Shown here piece by piece: positions 33,836-41,314 of a stretch of DNA of 64,000 nucleotides (positions are counted from its first letter, which is position 1; the number at the start of each line of letters is the position of its first letter). The DNA comes from UBA6170 sp034429975 (lineage in GTDB: Bacteria > Chloroflexota > Anaerolineae > Anaerolineales > Anaerolineaceae). Both the position numbers and the translations under genes were made by a program. The stretch is taken from assembly GCA_034429975.1 (NCBI GenBank), contig DAOUFM010000064.1:70382-134381 (forward strand), in the 5' to 3' direction. Under the pieces are notes generated by a model. That model had not been told where the DNA came from and ran no database searches. It worked only from the letters and a program-made list of their open reading frames with translations.

Positions 33836-34267
33836 ATGTTAAAAGAATTTAAAGAATTTGCGATGCGCGGCAGTGTCATTGATTTAGCGATTGGTGTCAT
33901 TATTGGCGGTGTATTTGGAAAAATTGTCTCTTCTTTTGTAGATGATATTGCTATGCCTTTGATTGGTTTACTGCTGGGAAAGATCAATTTTTCAAACTTG
34001 TTCATTAACCTCGGGTCTGAAAAATATGCGACCCTGGCCGCCGCCCAGGCAGCCGGAGCTCCGACCCTGAATTATGGTGTCTTTATTAATACCGTTGTTG
34101 ATTTTCTCATTGTGGCTTTTGTAATTTTTCTGGTGGTGAAAGGGATTAATAAAATGCATAAACCAGCGCCTGCAGCCGCGCCCACAACCAAAAATTGCCC
34201 TTTTTGTGCCACTGTAATTCCCCTGGATGCAAAACGCTGCCCAAATTGTACATCGCAATTGGATTAA
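33836..34267 (+). CDS. mscL: large-conductance mechanosensitive channel with C-terminal zinc ribbon
   Basis: Homopentameric tension-gated channel that releases solutes on osmotic downshock. The 143-residue protein starts MLKEFKEFAMRGSVIDLAIGVIIGGVFGKIV (the amphipathic N helix plus TM1) and has TM2 at about 75-98. The usual C-terminal helix bundle is replaced by an Ala/Pro linker and a zinc ribbon, CPFCATVIPLDAKRCPNC. AAGGAG at 33824-33829 lies 6 bases before the second of two adjacent ATG codons, at 33836, the start chosen. Confidence 0.93.
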   Translation: MLKEFKEFAMRGSVIDLAIGVIIGGVFGKIVSSFVDDIAMPLIGLLLGKINFSNLFINLGSEKYATLAAAQAAGAPTLNYGVFINTVVDFLIVAFVIFLVVKGINKMHKPAPAAAPTTKNCPFCATVIPLDAKRCPNCTSQLD

Positions 34268-34322
34268 TTTTTAAAAATAATTGTCTTTAAAAAACCCTTT
34301 TGCATTGCCCGGCAAAGGTCTT

Positions 34323-35039
34323 TTACTGTTTCGAATTTAATTTACTCAACACATCCGGCAAAGATCGGATAGATTGAATCTCAACAAACCGATCTGAATC
34401 TGTCTGCGGGTTTTCCACCATTTCATGCGCCCATGTGAGTTGGTGCGGCACATAAACGCCAAAACCGCCCAGTTTTACAACTGGAAGCACATCCGATTTA
34501 AGTGAATTTCCAACCATCATGAATTCAGATGACTGAATCCGATAGCTTTGCAGGATACGTTCATAAATATGATCAACCTTGTTGCTGACCACTTCGAATG
34601 CTTTGAAATAGCCGCTCAAATTGGAGGAGGTAAGTTTTCTTTCCTGATCCAATAAATCGCCTTTGGTAATAACCATGAGCTGATAGTTATGTTGCAGTTC
34701 ATTAATTACTTCCAGCACCCCAGGGAGCAATTCAGTCGGTTGAGCTAACATCCGTCGCAGATGTTGGATGATCTGAGAAACCTCCCGACTACCCACCTGC
34801 CCGGCGCTCAATTGAATTGCGGTTTCAATCATGGAGATACCGAAGGCTTTGATACCATAACCATACCAGGGCAAGTTGGCTGTTTCATTGCTTAATAATG
34901 TATCATCTACCACTTCAGCCGGCTGGAATGGCGCCAACAATTCAGCCAACAGCCTTTGCCCCTCATGATAATACTTTTCATTCTCCCACAGGGTATCATC
35001 TGCATCAAACGCAATCCATCTGATCATCTTTAATTCCAT
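34323..35039 (-). CDS. HAD family hydrolase
   Basis: A 238-residue phosphatase-type protein. Motif I is DADDTLWEN (nucleophile Asp), motif II lies in LMVITKGD, the Lys of motif III is in KVDHIYERIL, and motif IV is VGNSLKSDVLP. The cap is helical (about 20-95), as in subfamily I. The substrate is unknown; nucleotide or sugar phosphates are typical. It begins 39 bases after the convergently oriented helicase stop on the same strand and may be co-transcribed with the helicase. A terminator-like hairpin with a T run lies beyond its 3' end at about 34285-34320. Confidence 0.82.
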   Translation of the reverse strand: MELKMIRWIAFDADDTLWENEKYYHEGQRLLAELLAPFQPAEVVDDTLLSNETANLPWYGYGIKAFGISMIETAIQLSAGQVGSREVSQIIQHLRRMLAQPTELLPGVLEVINELQHNYQLMVITKGDLLDQERKLTSSNLSGYFKAFEVVSNKVDHIYERILQSYRIQSSEFMMVGNSLKSDVLPVVKLGGFGVYVPHQLTWAHEMVENPQTDSDRFVEIQSIRSLPDVLSKLNSKQ

Positions 35040-35078
35040 TCAGAGTTTTATTTATTAATTATATAAAGAATTAAAGAA

Positions 35079-36746
35079 TTAGCCTTGGCGTTTTAATCTG
35101 GCTGGTTTGCCGTTAAATTCCAAACGTTTCAATTTGTTAATGACCTGGTCAACATACTGCTCAGAAACGTCCACAAAGGTCTCATGTTGATGAATGGTGA
35201 TCGCCCCAACTGCTTTTCCGGGAATTTTTGCTTCATTGGCTATCGCCCCTACGACCATGGTGGGGCGGATCTGTTCCGCTTTACCCAATCCAAAGGATAA
35301 GCGTACCATGCCCGGCTCGTGACTTTTCTTACGATTACCTTTTGAACGACCAGCATGCTCAAATCGAAAGGGCTCACTCGCCTGCGTCTTGACTGCTTTT
35401 CGGTTTCTACCTTTCTTTTGGGCAGCTTCCACACTCCCTACCGGCAGAATACGAACATATTTTTTGTGTTCTTTCAATAATTTCAACGCATAACCAGCTA
35501 TCAAGGCAGGATCATGCCCTTCCTCGATTAACTTGTTCACCAATTCCATTTCTTTCGGTGGTTTTTCAGCAGTCAAACCCTCAACAACCAGGCTTTCAAA
35601 TTCCAGTCGCCTTTTTGCGATGATATCCTGCTCGGAAGGGACTTTCTCAACCAACATGGGTTGTTGAGTGACTTTTTCAAACCGGCGAATCCGAAACAAC
35701 TCGTTACCAGGGATCAGTGAGATCGCCACACCTTTTGCACCTGCACGTCCAGTCCGTCCTATTCGATGGATGTAATCTTCAGCTTCAAATGGAATATCGA
35801 AATTAAAAACATGCGATACACCTTGAATATCCAACCCTCTGGCAGCCACGTCGGTTGCCACCAGCACCCTGGTTAAACCTTTTCGAAAACGCTCTAGTGC
35901 GACTTCACGCGCTGATTGGGCTAAATCGCCATGCAGGGCTTCTGCGGAATAATGGGCTGCTAATAATTGATCGCACAATTCGGCAGCTCGAACCTTGGTG
36001 CGCGTGAAAATCAAAGCATTGGTCACCGGTTCGAATTCTAACAAGCGTAACAAGGCTGCAAATTTATCTTTTTCATGTACCAAATAAATGCGCTGCTCGG
36101 TGTTTTCCACGGTCAGTGTTTTGCTGGCGATGATAATTTCTTCCGGTTGGTTTAAATATCGGCTGGATAATTTTCGGATCTCAACCGGCAATGTGGCTGA
36201 GAAAAGTGCTTTTTGGCAATCATACGGAGCATAAGCCAGAATCGCTTCTACTTCTTCAATGAAACCCATTTTTAACATCTCGTCGGCTTCATCCAGCACC
36301 CAGAATTGCACATTGGATAAATCGAGCGCATTTTTTTTCTGGATAAGGTCCATCACCCGCCCGGGTGTACCCACTACAATCTGGACTCCTTCTGATAGCA
36401 TCTGCAGTTGCTTCCCATAAGGAGCTCCGCCATAAACAGCTAATATTTTGATGTTCATAAATTTTGCAAAAGCTTCAACGGCTTTCGAAACCTGCAGCGC
36501 CAACTCTCGCGTCGGGGTTAGGACAAAACCCTGGACAGCTTTCAAATGTGGATCAATCTTTTGTAGCATTGGCAAACCAAAAGCTGCTGTTTTTCCAGTA
36601 CCGGTTTGGGCCTGACCGAGTACATCCTTTCCGGATAATAGAGCCGGAATGGCTTGTTCCTGTATCTCAGTTGGCTGTTCATACGCCAGTTCCTGGATCG
36701 CCTGGTTTAATTCGGGTTTTAAATTTAACGTTTCAAACAAACTCAT
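35079..36746 (-). CDS. DEAD-box RNA helicase with DbpA-like RNA-binding domain
   Basis: ATP-dependent RNA unwinding enzyme of 555 residues, CsdA/DeaD-like, acting in ribosome assembly or mRNA decay, especially in the cold. Motifs in order: PTEIQEQAIP (Q), AQTGTGKT (I), PTRELALQ (Ia), TPGRVMDL (Ib), VLDEADEML (II), SATLP (III), ATDVAARGLD (V) and HRIGRTGRAG (VI). The basic linker (about 440-480) leads to a DbpA-type RNA-recognition domain ending in RLEFNGKPARLKRQG. The start at 36746 fits the family N terminus MSLFETLNL. A terminator-like hairpin sits in the leader, suggesting attenuation. Confidence 0.92.
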   Translation of the reverse strand: MSLFETLNLKPELNQAIQELAYEQPTEIQEQAIPALLSGKDVLGQAQTGTGKTAAFGLPMLQKIDPHLKAVQGFVLTPTRELALQVSKAVEAFAKFMNIKILAVYGGAPYGKQLQMLSEGVQIVVGTPGRVMDLIQKKNALDLSNVQFWVLDEADEMLKMGFIEEVEAILAYAPYDCQKALFSATLPVEIRKLSSRYLNQPEEIIIASKTLTVENTEQRIYLVHEKDKFAALLRLLEFEPVTNALIFTRTKVRAAELCDQLLAAHYSAEALHGDLAQSAREVALERFRKGLTRVLVATDVAARGLDIQGVSHVFNFDIPFEAEDYIHRIGRTGRAGAKGVAISLIPGNELFRIRRFEKVTQQPMLVEKVPSEQDIIAKRRLEFESLVVEGLTAEKPPKEMELVNKLIEEGHDPALIAGYALKLLKEHKKYVRILPVGSVEAAQKKGRNRKAVKTQASEPFRFEHAGRSKGNRKKSHEPGMVRLSFGLGKAEQIRPTMVVGAIANEAKIPGKAVGAITIHQHETFVDVSEQYVDQVINKLKRLEFNGKPARLKRQG

Positions 36747-36790
36747 TTTTCTTTCACTTTCAAATATCATATCATCTGTTCCACATAAAG

Positions 36791-36826
36791 AACAAAAAAG
36801 GACTTGCTGATCCTGGCAAATCCTTT
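36791..36826 (-). terminator. terminator-like hairpin in the leader of the helicase gene
   Basis: On the minus strand an 11-bp stem (36816-36826 with 36797-36807, one G-U pair) with an 8-base loop is followed immediately by TTTTTT. It lies 45 bases before the helicase ATG, so it either ends an upstream short RNA or acts as an attenuator. Confidence 0.7.
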
Positions 36827-36921
36827 CCGAGTTGCAAACGATCCTGTCCTACTGATCTGTCGAACAAGCGCTAATTGTAGCACAGATTGATAAATTCGGT
36901 TGCTGGTTCTCATGATCTCGC

Positions 36922-36950
36922 TTGCCTGCCATTCCATTCACTGTTAAAAT
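36922..36950 (+). promoter_or_regulatory. promoter for a leaderless DNA methyltransferase mRNA
   Basis: TTGCCT and TAAAAT are 17 bases apart, and the ATG at 36958 follows 7 bases later without a Shine-Dalgarno sequence. Confidence 0.6.
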
Positions 36951-36957
36951 GACCTTT

Positions 36958-37803
36958 ATGCAAAATCGAATTTATTTTGGTGACAATCTTCCCATCCTAC
37001 AATCCTTACCTTCCAAAACGGTTGATTTAATTTATATTGATCCGCCATTCAACACCGGAAAAGCGCAAAGCCGGACACAAATAAAGACAGTAGCCGATGA
37101 AAATGGTGATCGGGTTGGGTTTCAAGGGCGTTCATATCGAACGATAGCTGTCGGTCAAAAGGCTTATCAAGATCAGTTTGATGATTATTTGGGATTCCTG
37201 GAGCCACGCCTGCAAGAGGCTTACCGCATCCTCAAACCGCATGGCAGCTTGTACTTCCATATTGATTATCGCGAAGTTCATTACTGTAAAATTTTATTAG
37301 ATCAGATTTTTAGCAGAGATTCTTTTTTAAATGAAATTATCTGGGCTTATGATTATGGCGCTCGAACGAAAAAGAAATGGCCACCAAAACACGACAACAT
37401 TCTCTGGTATGCTAAAGATCCGCAACAGTACACTTTCAACGTGGATGTGATCGAACGCATTCCATATATGGCGCCTGGACTGGTCGGAAAAGAAAAAGCT
37501 GAGCGTGGAAAACTACCAACCGACACCTGGTGGCATACCATCGTGCCGACCAACGGGCTCGAGAAAACCGGATATCCGACACAAAAGCCGCTGGGGATAT
37601 TGCGCAGGATTATCACCGCTTCTTCCAACCCGGGTGACCTCGTTATGGATTTCTTTGGCGGGTCCGGCACAACCGCCGCTGCCTGCCTGGAATCCGATCG
37701 ATCATTTATTTTGATTGACAATAATTCTCAATCCATTGAAATCATGCGCAAACGGTTTGCCGGTCAACCCATTGAATGGATTACTTGGAAAAATCCGGAC
37801 TAA
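36958..37803 (+). CDS. orphan site-specific DNA methyltransferase (N6-adenine or N4-cytosine, beta class)
   Basis: A 281-residue SAM-dependent exocyclic-amino methyltransferase. The catalytic motif DPPFNTG (residues about 30-36) precedes the SAM motif DFFGGSGTTAAACLE near the C terminus, the order that defines the beta class (as in HinfI and CcrM). A target-recognition region lies in between and includes AYDYGARTKKKWPPKHD. No restriction endonuclease is nearby, so it is an orphan, possibly regulatory. The recognition site cannot be read. The start follows a leaderless promoter at 7 bases. On the opposite strand downstream is a small structured transcription unit pointing into its 3' end. Confidence 0.85.
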   Translation: MQNRIYFGDNLPILQSLPSKTVDLIYIDPPFNTGKAQSRTQIKTVADENGDRVGFQGRSYRTIAVGQKAYQDQFDDYLGFLEPRLQEAYRILKPHGSLYFHIDYREVHYCKILLDQIFSRDSFLNEIIWAYDYGARTKKKWPPKHDNILWYAKDPQQYTFNVDVIERIPYMAPGLVGKEKAERGKLPTDTWWHTIVPTNGLEKTGYPTQKPLGILRRIITASSNPGDLVMDFFGGSGTTAAACLESDRSFILIDNNSQSIEIMRKRFAGQPIEWITWKNPD

Positions 37804-37848
37804 TTCAGCAAAGCCAGGTAAACCCATCTTTAGCTCCCAGATTAAAGC

Positions 37849-37880
37849 GAGAACCGCCTGCGAAAGAGGAGGCGGCTCTC
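37849..37880 (-). terminator. terminator-like stem ending the small transcription unit
   Basis: An 11-bp GC-rich stem with one G-U pair and a 10-base loop. The T run after it on the minus strand is weak (GCTTTAAT). It could also serve the convergent methyltransferase mRNA (ATTTTGG on the plus strand). Confidence 0.55.
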
Positions 37881-37903
37881 ATTTTGGTTGCTGTGGCACT
37901 TTC

Positions 37904-37957
37904 CTAGTGAATACTTAGGAGGTGTGCCACAGCCGTACGTTGACTACTATCAGTCAT
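37904..37957 (-). CDS. 17-residue leader-type peptide ORF
   Basis: MTDSSQRTAVAHLLSIH, ATG to TAG. A very strong GAGGAGGTG site lies 8 bases upstream of the ATG. The second half of the ORF, including its stop, is inside the central hairpin, so a translating ribosome would melt it. I know no homologue. Translation is inferred only from the start signals. Confidence 0.5.
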   Translation of the reverse strand: MTDSSQRTAVAHLLSIH

Positions 37958-38016
37958 GGACATCACCTCCTCTTTCAAAAAATAGCTAATCCTGGTGATC
38001 AGATGATCACGACTTA

Positions 38017-38044
38017 ATTATGGCATGTTTTTTCAGAATGTCAA
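38017..38044 (-). promoter_or_regulatory. near-consensus promoter of the small transcription unit
   Basis: On the minus strand TTGACA, a 16-base spacer ending in TGC, and CATAAT. The predicted +1 falls at the edge of the palindrome GTGATCA-TC-TGATCAC (37995-38010), which could be an operator and holds two GATC sites. Confidence 0.7.
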
Positions 38045-38066
38045 ATGAAAATATGTCCTGTCCGTT

Positions 38067-39287
38067 TTACCATTCCGAGACTAGGGTAAAGCGATAATTC
38101 CCATCGGTTTGTTTTTCTGCTTTTCCATTCAAAGTTAAAACCTCAACCCAGGTTTGACCGGGTCTTAAGGGGAAAACGGAGCCATCCGCATTCAGGAAAG
38201 TCAGAACTGATTCTTCATTCGGGCGCGACCAGGTCACCTCATAAACCTTTCCATCCCTGGCGATATATGCTTTCCCGGTGCCTAACAAACTGACATCCAG
38301 GACTTCAACCTCTGGCCGCACGTCAATGTCCACATGTCGCACGAAAATAATGGCAATATTTTGGGCATCGATCGGGTTGCCAGTTGCCCGATCAATAAGT
38401 TGCTCATATTTTTCATCGGAAGGGCCAATGGAATTATCCACATCCGAAAATCGCGCATAACTATGAGTGGCTGGATTGTAATCCCAGCGGTTGTAAATTG
38501 CACCGGAGAAGCGAACAAAAACGGAATTAGATTTTTCTCCACCACCAGGAGCCTGCATTTGGAACAACATACCGTCCAGATTTTGGCGTGTATTATCAAT
38601 GCCCATCTTTTGCGTGTATTCCGCCACCTTACTGGTATCAGCCGTTTCATAATTCTTCGTATTTGGCTCCATCCGGGAGATGACGCCAGCGGTGTTTGAA
38701 CTTTCAATCATCAAACGATTGGCAAATTCAGAGTTTACCAGGCGTTCGTAGGTCAATTCGTAGGCGCTTCCAAAAATAAACATGCCTTTATAGCCGCGTA
38801 CCACATTGAAATCGAACAAGCGCGCCGAGCGGATAGGGGCAACCATGGTCGCATCCTGACCATAAAAGATCGCTGCAAAACGTGTGGTACCCATTTCAGT
38901 GTAATACTCATAAACGATATCCGCGCTCGAGAGACCCCATTGAGGGCGGTCAGCCCGCGGAAGATTCTGTACTTTTACGATGATTGGGCGACGATTTAGT
39001 AAAGCGGGGTCTTTAACTTCCAGGCCAGTAAGAGGGTCAATATTATTCGGAAAATCTTTCGGCCCATAACCTTCCAGCGGATAAGCCGGAGTGGGAGTAG
39101 CTGTTGGAGGTAAAGGAGTTGCTGTCAAGGTTGGAGTGGCAGTTGCTGGTTCGGGTTGCAACGCTGTTGGTGAGGGCGGAAAAGGAGTTGGCGTTGCAGC
39201 TACTTCTGTAGGTTGGAAGGATGGTTTACAGGCCGCCAAAATACCAATAATAAAAATAAATATGATTGAAAACAAAATTTTTTTCAT
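38067..39287 (-). CDS. DUF3048 family lipoprotein
   Basis: A 406-residue secreted lipoprotein. The signal peptide MKKILFSIIFIFIIGILAAC ends in a lipobox with the Cys at residue 20. A Pro/Thr-rich linker of about 45 residues (PTPFPPSPTALQPEPATATP) precedes two DUF3048 modules. The first contains NIDPLTGLEVKDPALLNRRPIIVKVQN and the second IDRATGNPIDAQNIAIIFVRH. Family function is unknown; B. subtilis YerB belongs to it. The ATG at 39287 has CGGAGA 7 bases upstream; the long frame to 39434 overlaps promoters and lacks the signal peptide start. Confidence 0.88.
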   Translation of the reverse strand: MKKILFSIIFIFIIGILAACKPSFQPTEVAATPTPFPPSPTALQPEPATATPTLTATPLPPTATPTPAYPLEGYGPKDFPNNIDPLTGLEVKDPALLNRRPIIVKVQNLPRADRPQWGLSSADIVYEYYTEMGTTRFAAIFYGQDATMVAPIRSARLFDFNVVRGYKGMFIFGSAYELTYERLVNSEFANRLMIESSNTAGVISRMEPNTKNYETADTSKVAEYTQKMGIDNTRQNLDGMLFQMQAPGGGEKSNSVFVRFSGAIYNRWDYNPATHSYARFSDVDNSIGPSDEKYEQLIDRATGNPIDAQNIAIIFVRHVDIDVRPEVEVLDVSLLGTGKAYIARDGKVYEVTWSRPNEESVLTFLNADGSVFPLRPGQTWVEVLTLNGKAEKQTDGNYRFTLVSEW

Positions 39288-39329
39288 GGATATCTCCGAA
39301 CATTCAACCTGAGCAAGAATTACTGAAAA

Positions 39330-39358
39330 ATCATACTCCATGTTGAATAATTTGCCAA
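39330..39358 (-). promoter_or_regulatory. promoter of the DUF3048 lipoprotein gene
   Basis: On the minus strand TTGGCA and TATGAT are separated by 17 bases. The leader is about 36 bases and contains the ribosome-binding site. Confidence 0.6.
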
Positions 39359-39389
39359 CAGGAAAATATAGATAATCAGATGCAGAACC

Positions 39390-39418
39390 TTGCGATGCAC
39401 GCCTGACAATCATATAAT
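39390..39418 (+). promoter_or_regulatory. promoter for a leaderless DUF2085 mRNA
   Basis: TTGCGA, 17 bases, TATAAT, then 7 bases to the ATG at 39426. No Shine-Dalgarno sequence is present. Confidence 0.65.
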
Positions 39419-39425
39419 CAAGCCT

Positions 39426-40235
39426 ATGAATCACTGGCGAGAAATCATTAATCGCAATATGTTAGGAAAAGCAATTATTATCGTTTTCACGATCGCTGTA
39501 ACCTTTTTTTGGTTAAAATTCGCACCCTCCGGGCTTTTAGGAAAAATGGATGCCGTCGGTTATGCCGTTTGTCACCGGATTGGTGAACGCTCCTTTCACC
39601 TGGGTGACCGCGCTCTCCCACTTTGTGCCCGTTGTTCCGGAATGCAATTGGGCGCCTTGTTAGGTATCACCTACCAATCCATCTGGGGCAGACGTGGAAA
39701 ATTCCCCCCCAAAAAAATATTGGCGGTATTGGGCGTCTTCGCTTTCTTTTTTGTGGTCGATGGTGTTAATTCCTATCTCAATTTTATGCCGGTTCTTTCC
39801 TCGATTTATCCATCTCAAAATTGGCTGCGCTTAATTACCGGGACTGGGTTAGGGCTTGGTATGGCTGCCATTATTTTTCCGATTTACAATCAAACCTTCT
39901 GGCAGGACTGGAAAGATGAATATGCCCTAGGTGAATGGAAATCGCTTTTCGGTTTGATTGGGTTAGCTGCCTTACTCGATCTGGCAATTCTTTCTGAAAA
40001 CCCTCTGGTTCTTTATCCCTTGGCAGTTTTGTCAGGTATTGCCGTTCTGGTAGTCCTCAGCATGTGTTATTCAATCCTGGTGGTGATGATTTTTAAAAAA
40101 GATAACTTTTTCTCTAGCTGGAAATCTGCCTGGTTGCCTTTGCTAGCCGGCTTTGCGATTACAATTACCCAAACCTTTGTGATTGACTTGCTGCGTTTTG
40201 CCTTCACTCACACCTGGGGTGGATTCGTTTTATAG
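39426..40235 (+). CDS. DUF2085 family membrane protein
   Basis: A 269-residue integral membrane protein with about six transmembrane segments. The DUF2085 signature is present: AVCHRIGERSFHLGDRALPLCARCSGMQLGALLG, with three Cys and two His that could bind a metal. The function of the family is unknown. The next gene, DUF4126, starts 7 bases after the stop with its own SD site, so the two are co-transcribed. Leaderless initiation at 39426 is predicted; the longer frame from 39390 starts inside the promoter. Confidence 0.82.
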   Translation: MNHWREIINRNMLGKAIIIVFTIAVTFFWLKFAPSGLLGKMDAVGYAVCHRIGERSFHLGDRALPLCARCSGMQLGALLGITYQSIWGRRGKFPPKKILAVLGVFAFFFVVDGVNSYLNFMPVLSSIYPSQNWLRLITGTGLGLGMAAIIFPIYNQTFWQDWKDEYALGEWKSLFGLIGLAALLDLAILSENPLVLYPLAVLSGIAVLVVLSMCYSILVVMIFKKDNFFSSWKSAWLPLLAGFAITITQTFVIDLLRFAFTHTWGGFVL

Positions 40236-40242
40236 GAGTCAA

Positions 40243-40794
40243 ATGGAAGTTCTGGGAATTCTTTCAGCTTTTGGGCTTTCAGCCAGTGCGGGGCTTAATG
40301 CTTATATCCCCTTACTGGTCGTTGCTCTATTAGCCAGATTTACGAATTTGTTTACATTAAAATCACCGTGGGATGCTCTCTCAAGTTGGTGGATTATTGG
40401 GTTACTGGTAATTCTGTCATTAATTGAGTTTTTCGCTGATAAGGCACCGGCTGTTAATCATATTAATGATGTCATTCAGACCTTCGTCCGGCCGACTGCA
40501 GGCGCGATCGTCTTCGCAGCCAGCGCGAATATCCTGACCGATATCTCTCCCATCCTGTCACTCGCTTGCGGTCTCTTTGTTGCTGGAGGTGTACACGCCA
40601 TTAAAAGCGCTGTGATCCGGCCCACTGTTTCAGCCACTACCGCAGGCGCCGGTAATATTCCAGTTAGCATTTTGGAGGACATCACCTCGACGATTATTTC
40701 ACTCTTATCCATTATTGTGCCAATTTTGATTGTCGTTTTATTGATCATTGTCATTGCCTGGTTAATCTCGAGGCAAAAAAAGAAATTTGTATAA
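40243..40794 (+). CDS. DUF4126 family membrane protein
   Basis: A 183-residue membrane protein with four or five transmembrane segments and the family lead GLSASAGLNAYIPLLVVALLAR, plus DKAPAVNHINDVIQTFVRPTAGAIVFAA. The function is unknown. TAGGAGTCAA directly before the ATG at 40243 defines the start; the upstream frame to 40183 overlaps the previous gene and is not needed. It ends in a Lys-rich cytoplasmic tail. Confidence 0.8.
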   Translation: MEVLGILSAFGLSASAGLNAYIPLLVVALLARFTNLFTLKSPWDALSSWWIIGLLVILSLIEFFADKAPAVNHINDVIQTFVRPTAGAIVFAASANILTDISPILSLACGLFVAGGVHAIKSAVIRPTVSATTAGAGNIPVSILEDITSTIISLLSIIVPILIVVLLIIVIAWLISRQKKKFV

Positions 40795-40805
40795 CATATT
40801 AAATT

Positions 40806-40833
40806 TTGACCTTTAAATAATAATTGCTATAAT
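40806..40833 (+). promoter_or_regulatory. promoter of the Pro-rich membrane protein gene
   Basis: TTGACC, 16 bases ending in TGC, then a perfect TATAAT (extended -10). The predicted start is near 40840. Confidence 0.65.
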
Positions 40834-40875
40834 AAAGTCAATAAATGTTTGGCAATTGCCGTAAAGGAGAAGAAA

Positions 40876-41253
40876 ATGGGACAAAATAATGATATGACTG
40901 TGCTTTCATCAGACCCGAATGATCCTGGTCGCTCAAATAAAGCACCCAACCAGGAACCCACCTCATCCGGGTTTCAGGAAGCCCCCCGGTTTGAAACACC
41001 TCCAGCTCCAGTGTATTCTGAGCCGCCCAGGCCCACTGAGGTGCCCACCTACGGACAGGTTGTAGAACCACCTAAAAAGAAAGACAATAAAAAAGTCTGG
41101 ATTATTGTTGTAATCATCATCGCCGTTATTTGCTGCTGTTGCATCGTTGTCGCCCTGGTGGCAAACAGTATGTATAAAAACGCTGATTTTGATTTCGAGG
41201 AATTCTTTAACGAGTTCAGCCAGATCATCAAAATTGCCCCGGCTTTCATCTAA
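40876..41253 (+). CDS. small Pro-rich single-pass membrane protein, unknown
   Basis: A 125-residue protein. Residues 1-70 are hydrophilic and Pro-rich (EAPRFETPPAPVYSEPPRP), a Lys stretch (KKKDNKKVW) follows, then one transmembrane helix with four consecutive Cys (AVICCCCIVVALV) and an acidic Phe-rich tail (DFDFEEFFNEF). The topology is probably N-in. No family is recognised; such Pro-rich/TM layouts are common among envelope proteins of this group. AAAGGAGAAG precedes the ATG at 40876. Confidence 0.7.
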   Translation: MGQNNDMTVLSSDPNDPGRSNKAPNQEPTSSGFQEAPRFETPPAPVYSEPPRPTEVPTYGQVVEPPKKKDNKKVWIIVVIIIAVICCCCIVVALVANSMYKNADFDFEEFFNEFSQIIKIAPAFI

Positions 41254-41271
41254 AATTCATTCATAAACAAA

Positions 41272-41305
41272 AAATACGCCTTGCTGAAACGAGCAAGGCG
41301 TATTT
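41272..41305. terminator. bidirectional intrinsic terminator
   Basis: A perfect 14-bp stem with a 6-base loop, flanked by A-rich and T-rich runs, lies between convergent genes ending at 41253 and 41315. Confidence 0.9.
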
Positions 41306-41314
41306 CATAATTAT

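Larger units (their letters stand above)
37843..38010 (-). ncRNA. small structured transcription unit with competing hairpins and a 17-codon ORF
   Basis: A promoter at 38017-38044 predicts an RNA of about 165 bases starting with a 16-base palindrome (37995-38010). It contains the SD sequence GAAAGAGGAGG (37976-37966) and a short ORF (37957-37904). A 10-bp stem (37890-37899 with 37924-37933) overlaps the ORF end. A terminator-like stem follows (37849-37859 with 37870-37880). The SD sequence is perfectly complementary over 11 bases to the loop and arm of the last stem (37862-37872), and GGAGGTG is also complementary to CACCTCC inside the ORF. The structures are mutually exclusive, as in attenuators, but no sense gene follows; read-through would be antisense to the methyltransferase gene. 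Confidence 0.55.

Noticed and set aside
37353..37721. 122-codon frame antisense to the DNA methyltransferase
   Set aside because: It has no start signals of its own and the plus-strand gene is certain; only the nearby short structured unit has a promoter.
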